Positions 1-11,285 of a stretch of DNA of 64,000 nt are shown here, in pieces. The stretch covers positions 9,927,268-9,991,267 of the forward strand of contig CM056744.1 of NCBI GenBank assembly GCA_029851415.1, written 5' to 3'. The position numbers and the translations under genes were made by a program. This DNA is from Eretmocerus hayati. Lineage: Eukaryota > Arthropoda > Insecta > Hymenoptera > Aphelinidae. How positions within the stretch are numbered: position 1 is the stretch's first letter; each line of letters begins with the position of its first letter. A model generated the notes under the pieces. It did no database searches. It was given only the letters and a program-made list of their open reading frames with translations, and had not been told where the DNA came from.

Positions 1-1185
1 TCCCGTGTAAATGATTGCAGTCGTTTATCGAAGTTTTTTTCAAAAAGGTTGATTTAGCGCCGATACGCGAGTGGTCCAGTTAGTGTACTTGGCAAGAAGT
101 GTTCCGGAACGAAGTACGGGTGTATAATGCTACATTTCCATCGCATATATCACCATATTGAAGAAACCATCGTTACATTGGAGTATTCACAGCATTTGGG
201 TTTTAATGAATGAAAAACAGGAAAAAAACCATGAAAGGACGTACCAAAGTTACCTCACTCTAGAAGGTAGGGTAGCTTCAGAACACCTTCCTATCACAGC
301 TTCTTTTCAACTCATATCTAGTCGAGTGATGGTCTATGGGGTTTTAAAATGTTTCAACTGCTTAAAATAAAACTTTTGAACGATTAAAATTAATTCACTC
401 GCTCGGTGGTGTGTAGAATTGAGATATCCTGTAAGTGTACCAAAGTTGCCCGATCGGGGTCTAACTTTGATACACTTCTTCAACTGCTAATATGTAGCTC
501 CAGCTCAGACACATCAAATAGAACTTTGTATTCTGTCAATCGAAAGCTGAGACTGTGAACTTTCGATTGACTACCAATAGAAGTGGGTTTTGTCAATGTA
601 TGTTGGAATGCCGAGCCAAACAGAATGAAAAGCGCCGAAAACGTACCGAAATTACCCAATTTGATGGTAACTCACTTTTTGGAAAATACTCACTTCCTCC
701 ACTTTTTCGTATGAAAAAAAAAAAAAATAAAATAACATTTGAGCTAGGATGAGTAGGGTAGTGGGAAATTGAAGAGTAAGAATAGACGATCAAAATGTTT
801 CTTGGTTTGGTAGCGACACATTATCCTGGCCAAAGATCTGTGACGTTGAACTAGCAAAATTTGTCGCGCCCACCGCTTAAAAAAACATGAACCTTTGTTA
901 CTCGATTAATGAGTAGATGTCGCTCCCAGATCCTATAGCCGATTTTACTTTGACGTATGATGAATTATCATGCACTCCAATGAGGTGGCTATAACGACTG
1001 TTATTTGAGGGAAGAGCTCGGGAAACTTATTCAGCGTCTGAAGGCTGATTTTTTCGGGCAAAGAAGATGCATGTAACAGGTCTAAATTATAATTGTCGAC
1101 TTTGTATGTAGTTCTTACATTATTTTCACACTGCAAGCTCATCAAAATTCAAGTGGGAAAGCTACGGAAAAGCAAAAATTGCATG
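1..1185. other. Intergenic, no gene recognised
   Basis: AT-rich sequence with only short chance open frames. A perfect 12-bp stem (535-546 with 560-571) separated by 13 bases could form a small hairpin, and motifs of the form GTACCAAAGTTRCC recur at about 240 and 437. These resemble the GTACCCAACTTGCC end of the transposon at 18123-18787, so decayed transposon sequence is likely. I see no exon, RNA gene or promoter that I can support. Confidence 0.5.
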
Positions 1186-1187
1186 TA

Positions 1188-1352
1188 CACTCGGGAGGAA
1201 GGTGAACTGCAGTAACTGTGACGGTCAGTGTTAGTTCGATATCTTCCGTCTCTCTCGCACCCAATAGGTTATGGCACGAGTGCGAACGAGACGGAAGATC
1301 TCGATCGGTCACTGACCGTCACAGTCACTGCAGTTCACCTTCCTCCCGAGTG
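1188..1352. mobile_element. MITE with CACTCGGG ends, TA target site
   Basis: A 165-bp inverted-repeat element. It begins CACTCGGGAGGAAGGTGAAC and ends with the reverse complement, and is flanked by TA on both sides (1186-1187 and 1353-1354). The arms are near-perfect for about 45 bp and pair again further in, around GACGGAAGAT. TA duplication and short non-coding length fit a Tc1/mariner-type non-autonomous element. Further copies lie at 28610-28780 and 34466-34636, inside the arms of the large palindrome. Confidence 0.8.
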
Positions 1353-1354
1353 TA

Positions 1355-1705
1355 CCTCTGACAACACTGTGGACGCAGGGAAAGTGAAATTTGATTAGTG
1401 TAACGGAAAGAGGCTCAATTCTGGGAATGGAATTCAATTAAACGGTTGGAACAACATCTTTATCAACCATTATACCGCACTATTCCCGATCCATCTACTC
1501 GGAGAGCCTTTGATAGTGACGAAAACATGATGGACTAATTCCACCTCATTGTTCTCAGGGAATTAACATCTTCCAAAAATGGTGGGCACAACTTTTTTTT
1601 ACATTTTAGAGCTACCAAAACACTATGGAATTGGTTTCAAGAGCGAAAAGGAGGGAAAAAATTATTTTTCTCGGATGGTCCAAAAGTTGAAGGTTTGGTA
1701 GATTT
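1355..1705. other. Intergenic, no gene recognised
   Basis: About 350 bases between the MITE and the start of the duplicated X region. No long open frame, RNA-like fold or repeat seen. Confidence 0.4.
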
Positions 1706-2300
1706 CCTCATATGTGTTGTTCTATTCAACTCAAATCTTTCATGCAACATGTCTGATTTTGAGTGTTTGAATTGATTTAATTATCGATTCAAGGAATTAA
1801 ATGAAATGAGTACTGTTCCATTGATTTCAAAAAAGGAATAAGGTATTTTGTCAAAATTAATGATAGACACATTTTAAGAAGATAAGTCGATAATGCCAGG
1901 ACTAACTCAAAGATGAATCAACTTGGAAATAAGCTGGATGAGTTCCTCAAGAATTCCCTGCAATCTGTCATTTGTTCACATGATGTGTATGAGCAGCTCT
2001 GGAAAAATCATGAATCGTGTTGATTGTTCGATCTGTTTCCCCCAATATTCTTTCAGATGTTTTCAAATGATTCAAATCTCATGACGATAAATCTGACTCT
2101 ACTATCTCACCTATCTGACTAACTATCTACTTCCAATTCCTCAAAAAAAAATCGATGTTTCGCATTTCAGAACTTTTTCATATGACCTCTCTCTTTTCCA
2201 ATGAGAGAAAGAATCATAACATTAGACAAAAAATAGTTGGAGTCTTTCCAGTGTGGATGAGGCTCTGGAAATGGGGGTAATGTGCAAATTTCATACTCAC

Positions 2301-2387
2301 TGTTGCTCGAGTTTACACTGGTAACTGGTTGGGAGCAGAATTATTCACAGTTGCATTCAAGTTTGAAGTGCAGCAAACCACAGTAAT
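2301..2387 (-). other. Putative 5'UTR exon of an off-window class II ANK gene
   Basis: Read on the minus strand, 87 bp lie between an acceptor (TTTTGTTGCAG) and a donor (GTGAGTATGA). Both signals and the exon length recur at 40364-40450 (87 bp) and 53367-53455 (89 bp), although the flanking sequence has drifted. The block ending CTCGAGCAACA is identical in all three. All frames are short or closed, so it is most simply an untranslated exon. The ATG exon it would join lies left of the window. The splicing is inferred from signals and conservation, not from transcripts. Confidence 0.5.
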
Positions 2388-2885
2388 CTGCAACAAAAGT
2401 GTGAAAGATACCATGCAGTCAAAATGAGAAAAGAACCAACAGAGAACCAAGGGATGAATCGTTGCCCTTGCAGGAATTATCAGTTTGATAGTGAGGAATG
2501 CAGATTTATTAATATTAATGATACCTTATTAGATATCATCTCAGAAATTGCTTTCATCAATTGAACAAGAATCTGGATGTTGTTCTGTGTAAAAGTAGGA
2601 ATCATCCTAGCAGGGAGTGGGAAGGCTTTTTGAGGGACCCTGACAAATTCAAAATAATTCATGTTTCTAATTTCTAGTAATAAGTACTATGAATTTTTCA
2701 ATAATCAGACTGCATCAAGCTGCAACAGTCTGTCTAGGATCTAACAAGCTAACAGTGAATAATCGTTTCTTTGAAAAGCTTCTGGAGAATTCCATGTTTT
2801 TATACCATGATCTTGTGTATGTTCTTTCAATAAATTCTTGGATGTGCGGCTCACACCAGAGTGACTGGTGAGGTATGGGACTAGA

Positions 2886-3253
2886 GAGAGCAAACTCACA
2901 TAGAATTTCAGTCTAATGAAATTCAATATTTGATGAACTATAGGGGTACACTTACATTTACAATTATTTGTTTTTGATTTGGAACCACAAAATGTATTTT
3001 ATATAACCTAATTGTATTGAAATATTGTATGTGAGGTGGTGACTGTGAATAAAATCACATATAAAGGTGGTGTCAATTTCAGTACAATTGATTCGAATAA
3101 AGCACATTTTTTTGTTTCAACTTATAAATAAATAATTGTAAATGTAAGGGTTAGTCTATAGGCGATGAAATAATCAATTCAATTGGACTGAAATTGTATG
3201 TGAGTAGGTGATTGTGAACACACTTACTCGACTTTGAAGTTTGTAATAGGCTC
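2886..3253. mobile_element. Inverted-repeat element, left end truncated
   Basis: The right end (CACATACAATTTCAG in reverse, through GTGAACAC to GGCTCC) matches the complete element at 40980-41389. The left end lacks roughly the outer 70 bases that copy II retains. The element is absent from the third X copy, so it inserted before the copy I/II duplication but after the split from copy III. Confidence 0.55.
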
Positions 3254-3256
3254 CCT

Positions 3257-3439
3257 GTGTGTTCCTGCACAAATGTCTATCATTCCATCTCTGCCCTGGT
3301 TCGAGGTATTTTGAGAGATGATTTGGAATCAGCTGTATCAACTGGTATGCATCTTCAGATGTTGATTCTAAAATTTACATTTGATGAAGCTGAGAGAGAG
3401 GGTCAATATGAAGCCATAGCTATTGCATTTCAAGCTTAA
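3257..3439 (+). other. 60-codon open frame in X region, doubtful gene
   Basis: The frame reads MCSCTNVYHS at its start and ends QYEAIAIAFQA. The copy at 41392-41574 differs by one residue (I to M). I recognise no domain. In the third X copy (about 54130-54260) the matching sequence is broken by stops, and this strand is opposite to the ankyrin genes. The open frame may simply reflect recent duplication. On the minus strand the same place carries a polypyrimidine tract plus AG (CCTCTCTCTCAG), so an untranslated exon is an alternative. Confidence 0.2.
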
Positions 3440-4178
3440 TAAAAGACAGTGACTTTATCAAGATAGCAATAGGTAGGCCACATTATATTACAGGCTAATT
3501 CAAGCCATTGCTCCAATCGGTTGTAGGCACTCGAGTATAATAAAAAATTTGGAGACATCATATTATGGATAGCGTGGAAGCTGTATAGAAGCTGAGTTTA
3601 GCGTTGAGTATGAGACGGAATGAGTATAGGTTATGAGATCAGATAATAATATCCAATGGCTGCTCAATATTTGGATATTCGTGTTTTTCTTCGTACCTTC
3701 GAATGGATTCACTTCTCAGAAAAATAGATCAGTTTACGAGAGAGCAGCTCGTGCCAAATTTGCGAGCTACGTACAACGACGTAGGATTATTGTACGACCG
3801 TATGACTAACACTGCTAACACTTGCAACTTGCAAGTTGCAAGATCAGCATCAACGACACGCTGATTGTTACAATCACTACAATAGCATCTTGAATACTTA
3901 CACCATCGAAAACTTACTGACGTTAATTGCAACTGAAAATATACATCACAGAATAACAATATAATCTTGCTGGCCTCAAAAGTTTGCAACGTGCAATAGT
4001 AACGTGCAACAGCTAGGATCAGCTATGTTGGCTAAGCTCGCGCGTCGTCTGCAAAATAACGCGGTCTACTTTGAAAACAGCGTGAGCCGGCGAAGGCAGT
4101 GTCTCGGAGTATCTTATCCACTACAACATCTCAAGCATGTCGTGTTTAGATCATGCGGATATATTTCGATGATTTTTG

Positions 4179-4288
4179 ATACACCTCAAAAAGGTATATG
4201 GGTCAAAAGTATGGTGGTACATCTGCACCGTTTTTGTGGCAATAATATGAACCACCATATTTTTAAGGCATATACCTTTTTGGGGTAT
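4179..4288. other. Long hairpin (pre-miRNA-like or MITE)
   Basis: An imperfect 110-bp inverted repeat. The outer stem pairs CTCAAAAAGGTATATG with CATATACCTTTTTGGGG, and the inner stem pairs ATGGTGGT with ACCACCAT. The size and bulged pairing would suit a microRNA precursor, but a tiny decayed MITE fits equally well. It lies in DNA missing from the paralogous copy at 42240. Confidence 0.4.
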
Positions 4289-5114
4289 ATCAGAGCACGG
4301 AATGTTTGAAATGTAGTGATTTGATTCAGTGTTTGGAAAGGATTTGATTCGGTCCATGTGAAAAACGCAGTCCTTGAGCTGAATCCGCATGCACCACACA
4401 TCCCAATATTTCGAATACTCAGATGTCCGCGCAAGCTATCGATCGAATCATCGATCGGTAATGTCCGTGCCTTTTCCGCGTCCCACCACAGCAGACGACA
4501 CACATTCACACACACACAGCCACAATTTCTCTCGCGTAGTTGCAGACGACACAAGTTCGGGCTTGCACATTTGGAGTTGATTCGGTCGTGAAATACAATC
4601 ACTTTGAATGATTGAAAGAAGATACTTATTGGACTCGAAAGGAAAAACTGTATTGTAACTTTGTTTCTTGGGTTATCAATCATCGAAATTGAGGAAAACC
4701 GGATTGATCTGTGTCGCCTGTAGTTTTGTCAACGATCAAGTATTGAGCTGCGCTATACGAGATTCGAATATTCGCCGCTCCTTGCCGCGCTCTGCGAAGT
4801 ATATAATGTACTTCCGTCAAAACATTTTACCGAAATCGATCTCGACCATCACAAAATACAATATTACTTATCTCGACGGAGAAATGACCAATCGCAAAGA
4901 TCCAAAGTTTATGTTGAAGGGCCTCTGATTCTGAATGATTTTGATGTGAGAATGTTGTGTCTTTGAGGTCGGCAATGATGATTAATGTATTATGTTCGAA
5001 AATTACGAGGAGGTTGGATTCCCGAACTTTGGCGTATATGCCACAGCGGGGCTGCTCGGAGGCTTCGCCATACTTTCGAGCACAACTACCGCTGTGTCAA
5101 ATACTAATACTCCT
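4289..5114. other. Unshared segment, no gene recognised
   Basis: Part of the block present here but absent from the paralogous unit. It contains a short CA-rich run near 4500-4520. A 60-codon frame at 4992-5174 has a protein-like stretch (YATAGLLGGFAILSS) that could be a transmembrane-like exon remnant. Nothing supports a start, splice site or family, so I do not call a gene. Confidence 0.35.
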
Positions 5115-6731
5115 AGTCCGGGAGCCGAGCAGGGTTCCGTAGCATCTTGGAGGTCGCCGGGTAAAACTTGGTGATTCCGATGTATTTTGACCCGCTGAAT
5201 CCGATTTTCGATGGTGCAAAGTCGCCCGAGTGGTCAAAAAATTGTTATTAACAAATTTTTATAAACAAATGAAAAAGTTGATAAATTGTCAGGAAAATTT
5301 TTTTTTTATGTTTTTTGGGTGATTTCGCGTCGAAAATGTTTCTTGACATTTTTCATGAAAATGCGTAGTTTTCCCGCAAAAAATTCCCAAAGTTTGAAAA
5401 AAGTCGATTTTTGCAATTTCCAGATTGTTGCTGCTCGGTTGCAAATTAAAATTTTTCAACGCACCATGGCTTAAATTACTCGTCAAAGCCTCCTCAATCA
5501 GTAAGGATGATGAATCTGGTGGGAAATTGCTTACCTTCTGTGCAACGTGGTCGAGAAGGACCCCATGTTTCCTATACATTTTTCCATAATTTACTCAACA
5601 CTGATCCAAAGGGGCATGAATGCTCTAGTATTTGGAGGTCGCCGGGTAAAACTTGCTGATTCCCATGTATTTTGACCCGCTGAATCCGGTTTTTGATGGT
5701 GCAAAATCGCCCGAGTGGTGTATGGTCTAACTTCGAAATCGTTCGAGAAATTCTCGTTGTTACATATGCCGGGCGTAATCAGTGTTGAGTAAATTATGGA
5801 AACATGTATAGGAAACATGGGGTCTTTCTCGGTCACGTTGCACACAAGGTAAGCAATTTTCCACCAGATTCATCATCCTTACTGATTGAGCAGGCTTTGA
5901 CGAGTAATTTAAGCTATGGTGCGTTGGAAAATTTTAATTTGCAACCGAGCAGCAAAAATCTGGAAATTGCAAAAATCGACTTTTTTCAAATTTTGGGAAT
6001 TTTTTGCGGGAAAACTACGCATTTTCATGAAAAATGTCAAGAGACCTTTTCGACGCAAAATCACTCAAAAACATAGAAAAAATTTTTTCCTGACAATTTA
6101 TCAATCTTTTCATTTGTTTATAAAAATTTGTTAATAACAATTTATACACCACTCGGGCGATTTTGCACCATCAAGAATCGGATTCAGCGGATCAAAATAC
6201 ATAGGAATCACCAAGTTTTACCCGGCGACCTCCAAATACTAAAGCAAAGCCATGCTCCTTTGGATCGGTGTTGAGTAAATTATGGAAAAATGTATAGGAA
6301 ACATGGGGTCCTTCTCGGTCACGTTGCACACAAGGTAAGCAATTTTCCACCAGATTCATCATCCTTACTGATTGAGCAGGCTTTGACGAGTAATTTACGC
6401 CATGGTGCGTTGAAAAATATTAATTCGCAACCGAGCAGCAACAATCTGAAAATTGCAAAAATCGACTTTTTTCAAACTTTGGGAATTTTTTGCGGGAAAA
6501 CTACGCATTTTCATGAAAAATGTCGAGAGATCTTTTCGACGCGAAATCACCCAAAAAACATAAAAAAACTTTTTCATTTGTTTATAAAAATTTGTTAATA
6601 ACAATTTTTTGACCACTCGGGCGACTTTGCACCATCGAAAATCAGATTCAGCGGGTCAAAAAACATCGGAATCACCAAGTTTTACCCGGCGACCTCCAAG
6701 ATGCTACGGAACCCTGCTCGGCTCCCGGACT
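5115..6731. mobile_element. Fold-back element, AGTCCGGGAGCC ends
   Basis: A 1.6-kb inverted-repeat element. The ends are AGTCCGGGAGCCGAGC and its reverse complement. The left arm runs from 5115 to about 5640 and the right arm from about 6240 to 6731. A third, inverted copy of the arm core (about 5785-6240) fills the middle, so GGAGGTCGCCGGGTAAAACT occurs four times in alternating orientation. No transposase is visible. The paralogous locus near 42245 lacks the element and reads GATACTCCTGG across the site. The target duplication is not clean (TCCT at most). Confidence 0.75.
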
Positions 6732-7891
6732 ATCCTGGATGTGCACATTTTTTTCAAGTTTTTCATCATGATTTCTTTGGTAAGATGTAACAAATCCATA
6801 TTCACGGTACGCATGCATGCTGTAATTATGAACGATTATACTGATATGTTATTTACAATCTGCTAATAAAAAATCGTTGAATCTAAAAAAAAGTCAGGAT
6901 CTCATTTGTATAAGAGATGGCAACAAACAGAGCGAGGTTTGAGGCTCCAGATTTCAATCATTATAGAAAATCCATTTTCTGTGGGCTTGCAAGAGCGGAG
7001 CATCCTTGCATTGTATCAGATACGTTTGAAGTTATCTTCGACTCTGTGCTGATACTTTTAGCTATCATGTGAAAAAACGGTTGCTTCCAAATGATCTCTA
7101 TAGGTCAAACCAATGAAAACACGCAGGGTATAAGCTTGGAATATTTTGGGTAAGTGAAAGTAGATTTAGGAGTTGAGAGTGGGGATTTTCTTGGACTGAA
7201 GTAAAAAGACTCCATTTTTGGTATTCCCTGGAATAGAATGGAGCAGGACTATCGCGTATTTGGTGTCTTTTCTTAGGAGAATTTCTTCCTCTCACATTCC
7301 TTGAACGATGGACATCGAAATATCTTCAAGGGATAGCTTACTGTCTTACGAGTCAATTTTATGAACTGATTGTACAATTCTCTCATTTCTAAACGAAAGA
7401 AGCATTTCTCTGATCCTTGAAGATTTGTAATCTCGCAAAAGTTGGCATAACATAATTAACGCTCTCATGACATCGACATTTTTCTGAGGCTCACATCAAC
7501 TTGTTGGCTATCGCAAAGTTTTATTGTTTGTAACTTCATTCAAAATATCTTTGTTTACAATTTGATTGAAGAACAAACATAAGTTAGTCTTCGCAAGATT
7601 GTTGATTTTAATTCATTTTAGGGCAAAATGGAAGTTTTTTCTATGTTGACCTCTAAAACAATCATGCTCGTATCCGAAAATAAGGAAATTTTGCATCCAT
7701 CTAAACTTTGACTGACAGCGGATAACATTTTTCTTCCTGATTATTGCATTACTCGCACATGAATCAGGAAAATCTTTCATCGTAGGAAAAAGTTTGTGAT
7801 CGTCAGGGGGAGTCAAGCACATTTATTTGCCGAAGTATTTCACTAGATGTACCATCATTTAGGCCTTAGAAATCGTAGTCAGTCGCATTAA

Positions 7892-7970
7892 CACGTTCGC
7901 TGGTGGCCCACCGGTGGGCCCCGCCGCACCCGGGGAAAGATCATCGATTTCAGCCTCCGCAGCGAACGTG
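7892..7970. mobile_element. piggyBac-type mini-MITE with TTAA duplication
   Basis: A 79-bp GC-rich insert. It starts CACGTTCGCTG, ends CAGCGAACGTG, and is flanked by TTAA on both sides (7888-7891 and 7971-7974). The paralogous unit at about 43805 reads GCATTAAAATG with a single TTAA, an exact empty site. TTAA-specific insertion is the hallmark of piggyBac transposases. The element encodes nothing and must have been moved in trans, after the two units separated. Confidence 0.9.
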
Positions 7971-8023
7971 TTAAAATGTTTGCAAGGATATGAAAAGATG
8001 TGTGATACGTACAGGAATGGGTT

Positions 8024-8029
8024 TTTATT
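8024..8029 (-). terminator. AATAAA polyadenylation signal
   Basis: TTTATT on the given strand, about 270 bases past the stop of the ankyrin pseudogene. It is conserved in position at 43863-43868 behind the paralogous intact gene. Confidence 0.5.
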
Positions 8030-8299
8030 CGAGTAAATAGATTTGTTGAAAGTCTATTGTGATGACATGACGACAAAATATACAATCGACCTCGATTACT
8101 ACATCCTAGAGTATTTTAAGTACTCCATTACATTGACCAACTCATGATATTGCATATGGCTTGACTTGCAAAGTAGTTTGAGGGTGGATTTGAAACTTTC
8201 TATCTACTTTTTCAGTATTAGTGCTTTTTTAGTGATTACTCATATTTGTTAGTAATTACTTATAGTACTCCTTTTGATATTTCAGCGATAAGTATTATC

Positions 8300-11257
8300 T
8301 CAATGATCACACCTAGGAATTTTTGCTAAAGATTCTTCAAGTTCCATAGAACTTTTCAATCGTTTACATGTTTGTCTATCAGATATGAGCTTTATGAATT
8401 CTTCCAAATTGTTATCGCATAGATAACTTAGAATTTTTTCAGAGCAAGAATCTGGCCAATTTCTATTGGTAATAAGATTGAGAACTTTTTTGGCTGGACT
8501 CAAGAGTTTCGATCTCTTGAGATCCACCTGATACTGCCTTTTTATGAAATCCCCAAAATAAAAATATTCCTCTCTCGACTGTATCGTTGAAATTGATTTT
8601 TGAAAATCAACATTCAATACATGTTTTGCCATTGCATTAGAATCTTTGAAGAGAATATCATAGAGAGACGTGTAACTATCAATTTTTTGAGATTTACAAT
8701 AATTCATCTCTCCGTCGATCTGCGAATCTATTAAATCAAGACAACCTTCTTCCAGTTGGCGAAGTAAAATTTCACAATCATCCGCGACTTTCTCACTGAC
8801 ATGCATTTTCAATTTTCTCATTTTCCTTACATGAATGATAACGGTAACGAGAACTTCTTTATCCTCCTCGTTCTCCACCTCAAACTCAGCAGAGTAGTTG
8901 TTAAGAAGATCATGGGTCGGTGGATTTCCATCTACATCTTCCAAGTTGATATTAGCCCCAGCTTCCAACAACTTCGAAGTTGCAAAGTGGATGCGCCCAT
9001 GAATGGCAATATGCAGAGGCGTTTTTTTATTATTATCTTGTGCATTCAAGTCCACATTAGGATAACTCAACAGTTTTGCAAATATTGGATCGTCTTCCTG
9101 ATTGCCTGCATGACGTGATACAACTACGTGAAGAGGCGTTTTCAAATCCTTCGATTTCATATTCATGTTAGCGCCATGTTCCATGAGTAAATCAATCAAT
9201 GACTCGTCAAAATTACTATACATCGATGAATTTACGGCTTCGTGTAATGGAGTAGATCCTTTACAGTCTACAACATTTGTATCAGCTCCTCTTTTGAGGG
9301 CATACTCAAGAAGTTACTTATTCAATAGAGGTTTTCTGTAATCTCTTAGGAGAAGATGTAAAACGGGACCCTCGCATTTACATGGACTATCAGGGCAACA
9401 ACCACCGATACAGTGAGCGTTAATGTTAGCTCCGAGAAGCAAAAAGATATCTATGACATTTTTCTGCCTGATAAAAAGTTCGTGTTCTATATTTTCCACA
9501 AACTTGACATCCGTATTGAACTTATGTCCATCGAGAGCCATATAAGAAAAAAGAGGATAGTCGAAATTCCTCAATAAAGGAGTCCACCCTCTCGAGTTCA
9601 AGACATCAAGTTTAGCACCGTGTTGGATTAATAGTTCAATAATTCTCAAGTGGTTCGCTCGACTTGGAAGCCAATCGACCTCATCACTGGTACCGTAAAG
9701 TTCATGTGATGGATCGAGCTTCTCAGCTCTGAAATGGTCACAAGCAAAGTGAAGGGGCGAGTTTCCCTCACCGTCTACCAAATTCACATCAGCTCCGTGG
9801 GCCAGGAGATGCTCAACGTAATCAACACGATTGAGCTTTACGACAAAATGCAATGCGGAATATCCGGAAAACCTTGAAGATTGAGAATGAATACAAGAAT
9901 TGATTGATGCCCCATTCTGGTTCAATTTTTCAATTATCCTTACATCATCTCCCATGCAAGCAATGTGCAAGTACGAGAGACCAAGTCTGTCGGTATGGTT
10001 GCTGTTCTGAGAATTTTTTGTTAGCATAACTCTCTCCATTTCTGTCAGTGGTTGAACTTTTCCATATTTATTATTTGTTCTGAACAACTCGTGAAGTGGT
10101 GTACGACCTTGTCCATTTTCTGCATTGGGATCAGCACCATATTGTAGCAACAGTTCTATCATTTTTAATCGTTGTTCAGTTTTCATCTCTGGGTCCCTGC
10201 ACACCAAGTGTAACGGACCCTCTCCGTATTTATCAAGTTTAGTCGCATCCGCTCCATGTTCAAGAAGCAATTTCAAAACATTCAGAGACGAACCTCTTGC
10301 TGCGAAATGTAAGGCTGTCAAACCAGGGTACTGCTCATCTTCCAAAGAGACAAATCTGTTCACATCGACTCTGTTCTCGATGAAATATTTGATTAGATTT
10401 GTATGCTCTACAATATCTCCATCATCAAGTGTCAAGGAGCAATAGATCATGAAGAGACTCAATCCATACTTATCCTCAAAATTGGTAGGATGTCTCCGTA
10501 CTACGCGAATCATATATTCCAGAATCAATTCATTTCCCAAACAATAAGTGGGGCTATTCCTAAAAACGCTATGAACAGGTGTTTGGCCACGACTATCTAG
10601 AGCAAGAAGATCAATATCCTCGTGATCGAGAAGATTAGCGATGGTTCCATCCTTAAATTTTTCATGAGCGCATAAAGCAAAGTGCACAGGAGTGAATCCC
10701 TTCCACTCGTGTGCTTTGAACTTTGAGCGAGTTTTTAGCGGAAAGTTGTGGGACAGAAACTTTTCGATAGCTATGGAATTTTTTGTCCAACAAGCTGCGT
10801 GAAACATAGCTATGTCATTTTCATCATCTGGATTCAGACTCGTTGGATTGTCCAACACAAACTTAACTATATCACTTTGATGCGCCATCATAGCATATTC
10901 AAGAGCCGATACCCGATTGAAGTCCAAGTCGAAAAGAGAAGCTCCTCTTTTCCATAACAGTTTAAAAATATGCGAATCCCCTAGACTGACGGCATAGTAT
11001 AAAGGTGTACAATAGAAATTAGTCTTCTCAGATATTTTTACAGAGCAACCACTTTCTATAAGAAATTCAGCGATAAATCTGCTTTGTACTTGTAGAGCTT
11101 TTACGACAAGTATATAGTTGAATAGCTGGTCGCCTTTGTTCGCATCCCAAAATTGCTGAGCAAGATCCTTCACTCCTTCCAAGTTACCACTCTTGATATT
11201 TCGTAACAACTCTGTTTGCTGTTCCGAAAGCTTAGATCGGTAATTTTCAAAATCCAT
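8300..11257 (-). pseudogene. Class I ankyrin-repeat/PRANC-like gene with nonsense codon
   Basis: The reading frame is collinear with the intact gene at 44148-47105: 986 codons in both, beginning MDFENYRS and ending in AKIPRCDH. There is one in-frame TAA at 9314-9316 (codon 648), where the paralogue has lysine (AAA to TAA). No frameshift is present and the frame downstream stays open. If the stop is real, translation yields about 647 residues with the N-terminal ankyrin repeats but without the last repeats and the C-terminal module. An ATG further upstream (11476) keeps the frame open. I prefer 11257 because the paralogue starts there and a splice acceptor lies 26 bases before it. A polymorphic null allele or a sequencing error remains possible. 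Confidence 0.85.
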
Positions 11258-11282
11258 GTCTGCAAGACCATAGATGGCCTTC

Positions 11283-11285
11283 GCT
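11283..11285 (-). promoter_or_regulatory. Putative 3' splice site before class I ATG
   Basis: On the minus strand the sequence reads ATTGGTTTTTCCAG, then 26 exon bases, then ATG. The same TTATTGGTTTTTGCAG stands before the paralogous ATG (47130-47132). This suggests a 5'UTR intron and argues against the longer open frame that extends upstream to 11476. The partner donor was not found. Confidence 0.5.

Larger units (their letters stand above)
1706..4110 (-). repeat. X region, copy I (segmental duplication)
   Basis: This 2.4-kb stretch is a close copy of 39752-42240 and a distant one of 52870-54560. In the other two copies it lies directly upstream, in the minus-strand sense, of a class II ankyrin gene. 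A class II gene would therefore be expected just left of the window. It contains a conserved 87-bp exon (2301-2387), a truncated inverted-repeat element (about 2886-3253) and a 60-codon open frame (3257-3439). Homology to copy II stops at about 4110, where this copy has 2.6 kb of extra DNA, and resumes at 6732. Confidence 0.8.
6732..8299. repeat. 3' flank of class I pseudogene, shared with 42245-44147
   Basis: This sequence follows the ankyrin pseudogene in the transcription direction. It is collinear with the 3' flank of the gene at 44148-47105, except for about 7402-7600, where the two copies are unrelated, and for a 79-bp insertion at 7892-7970. No other gene is seen; the short frames are not conserved between the copies. 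Confidence 0.7.

Noticed and set aside
1706..4110. Protein-coding gene occupying the X region
   Set aside because: Despite good conservation between copies I and II, no frame beyond 60 codons is shared, and copy III breaks it. The conserved part behaves like an untranslated exon.
5804..6598. Related frames beginning MYRKHGV
   Set aside because: They are repeats of the fold-back arm, also read in reverse at 5289-5579. No start context or domain.
8300..9223. Separate 307-residue ankyrin gene
   Set aside because: It is in the same frame as the upstream part and collinear with the C-terminal third of the intact paralogue. It is the tail of one gene cut by a stop codon.
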